A stretch of 9,060 nucleotides of DNA from Fimenecus sp045602655 (lineage in GTDB: Bacteria > Bacillota > Clostridia > Oscillospirales > Acutalibacteraceae), in NCBI GenBank assembly GCA_045602655.1, contig JAZSBY010000057.1, positions 1 to 9,060 of the forward strand, read 5' to 3'. The position numbers and the translations under genes are program-made. The notes below the pieces were generated by a model. That model saw only the letters and a program-made list of their open reading frames with translations, did no database searches and was not told the DNA's origin. This document shows, in pieces, positions 6,841 through 9,060 of this stretch; position 1 is the first letter of the stretch; every line of letters starts with the position of its first letter.

Positions 6841-6879
6841 TTAAGGCTTACTGATTGATTTCAGTAAGCCTTAATTTTT
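6841..6879 (+). terminator. Terminator of the lysine operon, possibly bidirectional
   Basis: A perfect 14-bp stem (6841-6854 with 6861-6874, 6-base loop) is followed by five T (6875-6879), 13 bases after the ACT-gene stop. It lies between convergent genes. Read on the minus strand the same stem follows the surface-protein stop at 6890 by 15 bases but has only a short, interrupted T tract, so termination in that direction is probably weaker. Confidence 0.92.
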
Positions 6880-6889
6880 GCTGTTAGTA

Positions 6890-8530
6890 TTATTCAATAT
6901 TCATTTTACCATTTTCGTCAAATTCGTAGTAACCAACTTTAAGGTCTGTGCCTTCTACAAATATCTGACTCATATAAAGTCTCTTGTTCTTTGCAAGTTT
7001 ATGAGAGTCATTGATAAAATAGTAATCACCATTATATTCTACAAGCTGATATGCATTTAATCTTACATTATTTTTGTAGAAATAGTCACCAACAGGGCCG
7101 TTGAGTATTACCATCTTTCCATTTTCATCAAATTCATAGTATCCGACTGCAAGTGGTGTACCGTCTTCGTATGTAAAGCCATCTACAAAGCTCTGACTCA
7201 AATAGATTCTCTTACTCTTTGCAACTTTGTGCGAGTCATTGATAAAGTAGAAATCACCTTCATATTCTACGAGCTGATATGCATTTAATCTTACACCGTT
7301 TTTGTAGAAATAATCACCAACTACACCATTTTTAATAATCATTTTACCACTTTCGTCAAATTCGTAATAACCAACTGCAAGCGGTGTGCCATCTTCAAAT
7401 GTAAAACCTTCTACAAATCTCTGACTCAAATAAATTCTCTTATTCTTTGCGATTTTGTGGTAGTCATTGATGAAATAGTAGTCCCCATCAAATTCAACAA
7501 GTTGATATGCTTTTTGTTTCACATCATCCTTGTAGAAATAGTCATCTTTAATACCTGTGAATTTTTGATTTGGGTCTATATAATCATAATGCTTTGTCGC
7601 ATTATCAAGTGGAACATTGTAACTATTGCCAACTAAATTTAGACCAGGAAATATATCTCCCTTTATTATATTGTTCCACTCATTCTCTGTGCCAGAATAA
7701 TAAACATCAGTAAGATTAATGCAATATCCAAATGAATAAGAACAAATTTGTGTTATACTGCGAGGAAATTCAACGCTTTCAAGATTTATAAACATAGCAA
7801 ATGCATTTTTACCAATGGATGTTATTCCTTCAGAGATAACAATATGTTTAACCTCAAATTCATAATCTTCCCAAGGTCTACAACCATCAAAGAAATTTGG
7901 CTCACTAAATATACCACCATCACCTTGGAAACCTTCCATGTCACCTGTACCGGAAAATGTTAATGTGAATGTAGTTGCGTCAAATATCCAAGTAAGATTA
8001 TCACCACTAGCGCCGGAACCAGAAACAGGAATATAATCATCTTTGAAATAAAACTTATCACAATTGTATAGGTCTGCATTGTCATATCCAATATTGATAT
8101 TATTCCATTCTCCCTCAGAACCTAAATAATTAATTGCCATAATTCCGTCCCAAGAATAAAATGCCTCATCTTCTATACGAGTTACACTTGAGGGTATTGT
8201 TACAAAAAATAGATATCTAAAATTGTAAAATGCTTTTTTAGAAATAGTTGTTACTCCTTCATTTATGACGATATTTTTTATTTTTGATGTGTATGACCGC
8301 CACGGACGGTCATCTATCTCATCATTAGAAGCATTAAAATAACAATTATAACGATACATCTCACCTGTACCTGAAATGGTCAGTGTTCCAATAGTTTCGT
8401 CAAACTTCCATGTGAGATTGTCACCACAAGTGCCTGATGTTGGTGTTTCTGCACTTGCTGTGATTGGGATAATGGATATTACCATTAGAATTGCAAGGAT
8501 AATTGATAAGATTTGGCTTGTTTTTTTCAT
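6890..8530 (-). CDS. Secreted BspA-like leucine-rich repeat protein with three C-terminal repeats
   Basis: The 546-residue product is probably exported and surface-associated. Residues 1-27 form a signal peptide: MKK, a long hydrophobic core, and PITASA before Glu28. Two similar modules follow, about 31-165 and 170-315. Each opens with GDNLTW and a short beta motif ending SGTG-M, continues with LRR_5/BspA-type units (INEGVTTISKKAF, IPSSVTRIEDEAF; ISEGITSIGKNAF) and ends in EWNNI. The C-terminus is three tandem repeats at 329-404, 405-480 and 481-546, rich in Tyr, Asp and Lys, with cores YFYK, AYQLVE and VGYYEFDENGKM. The repeats recall cell-wall- or glucan-binding repeats but are not classical ones. 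No LPXTG, SLH or transmembrane anchor is present, so the repeats may hold the protein on the wall. The ATG at 8530 is chosen because AAGGAG lies 6 bases upstream; the in-frame ATG at 8545 would sit before that SD. Role unknown; adhesion or carbohydrate binding is a guess. Confidence 0.9.
   Translation of the reverse strand: MKKTSQILSIILAILMVISIIPITASAETPTSGTCGDNLTWKFDETIGTLTISGTGEMYRYNCYFNASNDEIDDRPWRSYTSKIKNIVINEGVTTISKKAFYNFRYLFFVTIPSSVTRIEDEAFYSWDGIMAINYLGSEGEWNNINIGYDNADLYNCDKFYFKDDYIPVSGSGASGDNLTWIFDATTFTLTFSGTGDMEGFQGDGGIFSEPNFFDGCRPWEDYEFEVKHIVISEGITSIGKNAFAMFINLESVEFPRSITQICSYSFGYCINLTDVYYSGTENEWNNIIKGDIFPGLNLVGNSYNVPLDNATKHYDYIDPNQKFTGIKDDYFYKDDVKQKAYQLVEFDGDYYFINDYHKIAKNKRIYLSQRFVEGFTFEDGTPLAVGYYEFDESGKMIIKNGVVGDYFYKNGVRLNAYQLVEYEGDFYFINDSHKVAKSKRIYLSQSFVDGFTYEDGTPLAVGYYEFDENGKMVILNGPVGDYFYKNNVRLNAYQLVEYNGDYYFINDSHKLAKNKRLYMSQIFVEGTDLKVGYYEFDENGKMNIE
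6893..7546 (-). repeat. Three in-frame tandem repeats (76, 76 and 66 codons) at the 3' end of the surface gene
   Basis: The units are 7319-7546, 7091-7318 and 6893-7090 in order of translation. Units 1 and 2 are the same length and similar at DNA level. Unit 3 lacks about six codons around the FEDGTPLA segment and the last four codons. All keep (G/D)DYFYK, AYQLVE, GD(Y/F)YFIND, (K/R)IYLSQ-like and VGYYEFDE cores. This arrangement can gain or lose units by recombination. Confidence 0.9.
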
Positions 8531-8573
8531 AATAATCTCCTTCATATTATTGAATAATGCTTTTCCTAATCAC

Positions 8574-8602
8574 AGTATATTTCATTTTGAAAATAATTAC
8601 AA
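8574..8602 (-). promoter_or_regulatory. Promoter of the surface-protein gene
   Basis: On the minus strand TTGTAA (8597-8602) and TATACT (8574-8579) are 17 bases apart, with a predicted start near 8567 and a leader of about 37 bases carrying AAGGAG. The gene therefore does not depend on the upstream structured RNA for transcription, although readthrough from it would also reach the gene. Confidence 0.7.
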
Positions 8603-8648
8603 TAGGAAATGCAAAATTATAGGTTTTGTATGTTTTAAATATACTACC

Positions 8649-8670
8649 CTATTTCATAATTATCTCTCCT
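8649..8670 (-). other. Orphan ribosome binding site with a two-codon ORF
   Basis: Directly after the T tract of the structured RNA, AGGAGAGA (8663-8670, minus strand) is followed 8 bases after AGGAG by ATG AAA TAG (8657-8649). The SD and its spacing are as good as those of the real genes nearby, yet the reading frame closes after two codons. It may be the remnant of a deleted gene once controlled by the leader RNA, or a start-stop element. Confidence 0.4.
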
Positions 8671-8705
8671 AAAAATAAAAAGTGCGTCAGCCGAAACTAA
8701 CGCAC
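8671..8705 (-). terminator. Intrinsic terminator of the structured RNA
   Basis: On the minus strand GTGCGTTAG (8705-8697) pairs with CTGACGCAC (8690-8682), nine pairs including one U-G, with loop TTTCGG. An interrupted T tract, TTTTTATTTTT (8681-8671), follows. It is a strong Rho-independent terminator and has no protein-coding gene before it within the window. Confidence 0.9.
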
Positions 8706-8848
8706 GAAAAATACATAGCTCCAACTGTCGCCAAACAAATCTACAATACCACCAAAAAGTATATGCAAATAGAGCATCTGTATTTTTACCCAATTAAAAA
8801 TAAAAATACATATACTTATTGGTAGAAAAATATTAAGATTTGCTTGGC
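8671..8848 (-). ncRNA. Unrecognised structured RNA, candidate riboswitch or attenuator leader
   Basis: From a well-placed promoter to a strong terminator this gives a transcript of about 178 nt. P1 is a 13-bp closing helix (8848-8836 with 8742-8730, one G-U). A 4-bp helix follows (8834-8831 with 8748-8745). P2 is 17 positions with one mismatch (8825-8809 with 8765-8749). P2 opens into a three-way junction without any unpaired junction base, between P3 (8808-8801 with 8788-8781, 8 perfect A-U pairs) and P4 (8780-8776 with 8770-8766, loop GCTCT). The P4 loop is complementary to GGAGC (8722-8718) in the tail, forming a possible pseudoknot. The tail 8731-8717 can also pair with the loop and 3' arm of the terminator (8698-8684). 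I recognise no known riboswitch, T-box, 6S or SRP signature. The surface-protein gene is the next gene downstream, but it has its own promoter, so the RNA could also be a free sRNA. Confidence 0.7.
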
Positions 8849-8854
8849 AAAATT

Positions 8855-8883
8855 AGTTTACCACGCATTTTATGAAAAATCAA
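8855..8883 (-). promoter_or_regulatory. Promoter of the structured RNA
   Basis: On the minus strand TTGATT (8878-8883) and TAAACT (8855-8860) are exactly 17 bases apart. The predicted start, 7 bases downstream, is G8848, the first base of the 13-bp closing helix. The agreement of promoter and fold boundary supports a real transcription unit. Confidence 0.75.
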
Positions 8884-8898
8884 TAATTTTTTAAAAAC

Positions 8899-8930
8899 GC
8901 GTAGGGACTGAACTCCAGTTCTGTCCGCAA
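8899..8930. repeat. Palindromic unit beginning CGTAGGG
   Basis: GGACTGAACTCCAGTTCTGTCC (8905-8926 in two arms of 11) is palindromic except for one T-T position and the central CC. It is preceded by CGTAGG and followed by GCA. It is GC-richer than its surroundings and resembles small dispersed intergenic palindromes of gut Clostridia. On the minus strand five T occur 7 bases beyond the hairpin, so it could also act as a weak terminator, or as a protein-binding dyad about 68 bases before the RNA start at 8848. Confidence 0.45.
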
Positions 8931-9006
8931 TAAATGAATTATTATCGTGTACATTTAATTTGTGTGAATAAATTGAATTTGTCAAACTCTTTTTATCCCC
9001 ACTTCC

Positions 9007-9060
9007 GTCACCTTGAGGTGACACCTTGCGCTCGTAGGGGCAAGGTTATATTGGGCTCCA
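9007..9060. repeat. Two adjacent hairpins and a second CGTAGGG unit, cut by the window edge
   Basis: GTCACC-TTGA-GGTGAC (9007-9022) is a perfect palindrome. ACCTTGC (9023-9029) with GCAAGGT (9040-9046) forms a second hairpin directly beside it. CACCTTG occurs twice (9009-9015 and 9022-9028). CGTAGGGGC (9033-9041) repeats the start of the unit at 8899 in the same orientation. The block is clearly GC-richer than the preceding 70 bases, as for a small dispersed intergenic repeat. Between 8931 and 9006 I see no gene or convincing signal. Confidence 0.4.

Noticed and set aside
6890..8530. Surface protein as a classical choline-binding protein
   Set aside because: The 20-residue GWxxxxGxWYY repeats are absent; the C-terminal units are up to 76 residues with a different aromatic pattern.
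8687..8716. Nine-codon ORF (ATG at 8716) over the terminator
   Set aside because: The GGAG before it is only two bases from the ATG, too close for initiation, and the codons show no regulatory pattern.
8671..8848. Structured RNA as 6S RNA, SRP RNA or T-box
   Set aside because: There is no large central bubble as in 6S RNA, no conserved SRP apical loop (GGAAG with AGCA), and no T-box consensus sequence, although the length and long helix first suggested 6S.
8730..8848. Retron msr-msd or an inverted-repeat mobile element
   Set aside because: The complementary ends could suggest this, but no reverse transcriptase or transposase is nearby. The promoter and terminator layout fits a leader or sRNA better.
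8931..9000. TTGACA on the minus strand near 8975 as a promoter
   Set aside because: No acceptable -10 lies 16-18 bases downstream.
8833..9024. 63-codon minus-strand ORF
   Set aside because: It overlaps the palindromic repeats, the RNA promoter and the 5' strand of P1, has no SD, and its product shows no recognisable motif or sensible composition.

Overview
The window is an AT-rich chromosomal segment from a low-GC Clostridia-type Firmicute, probably a gut Ruminococcaceae/Oscillospiraceae relative. This is inferred from strong Shine-Dalgarno (SD) sequences, consensus SigA-type promoters, the queA-tgt-yajC gene order, an L-box lysine riboswitch and a secreted BspA-like repeat protein. No database search was possible, so the taxonomy is only an inference.

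Left part (1-3243, minus strand): queA, tgt, yajC and a small four-helix membrane protein (TIGR04086/YrzE-like) run in one direction. QueA and Tgt act in tRNA queuosine modification; YajC is the accessory subunit of the Sec translocase. yajC also has its own consensus promoter. The hairpin behind yajC carries the ribosome binding site of the membrane-protein gene in its 3' arm. At the left edge a further gene starts with a good SD but appears frameshifted after a few codons.

Middle (3244-6889, plus strand): a divergent control region carries a sigma-70-type promoter, a lysine riboswitch with recognisable P2, P4, P5 and L2-L3 kissing elements, and an intrinsic terminator. It drives asd-dapA-dapB and a gene for a stand-alone tandem ACT-domain protein that resembles the regulatory half of aspartokinase with no kinase domain. 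Together they form a lysine/diaminopimelate operon closed by a strong terminator. The -10 element is nearly symmetric and may also serve queA in the other direction.

Right part (6890-9060, minus strand): a secreted protein with two BspA-like leucine-rich modules and three C-terminal tandem repeats of up to 76 residues, with its own promoter. Upstream lies an apparently undescribed structured RNA of about 178 nt (8671-8848). It has a consensus promoter, a long closing helix, a three-way junction with no unpaired junction bases, a loop-tail pseudoknot, and mutually exclusive terminator and antiterminator helices. This riboswitch-like arrangement is the most interesting object in the window. The last 160 bases hold GC-richer palindromic units that look like small dispersed intergenic repeats.
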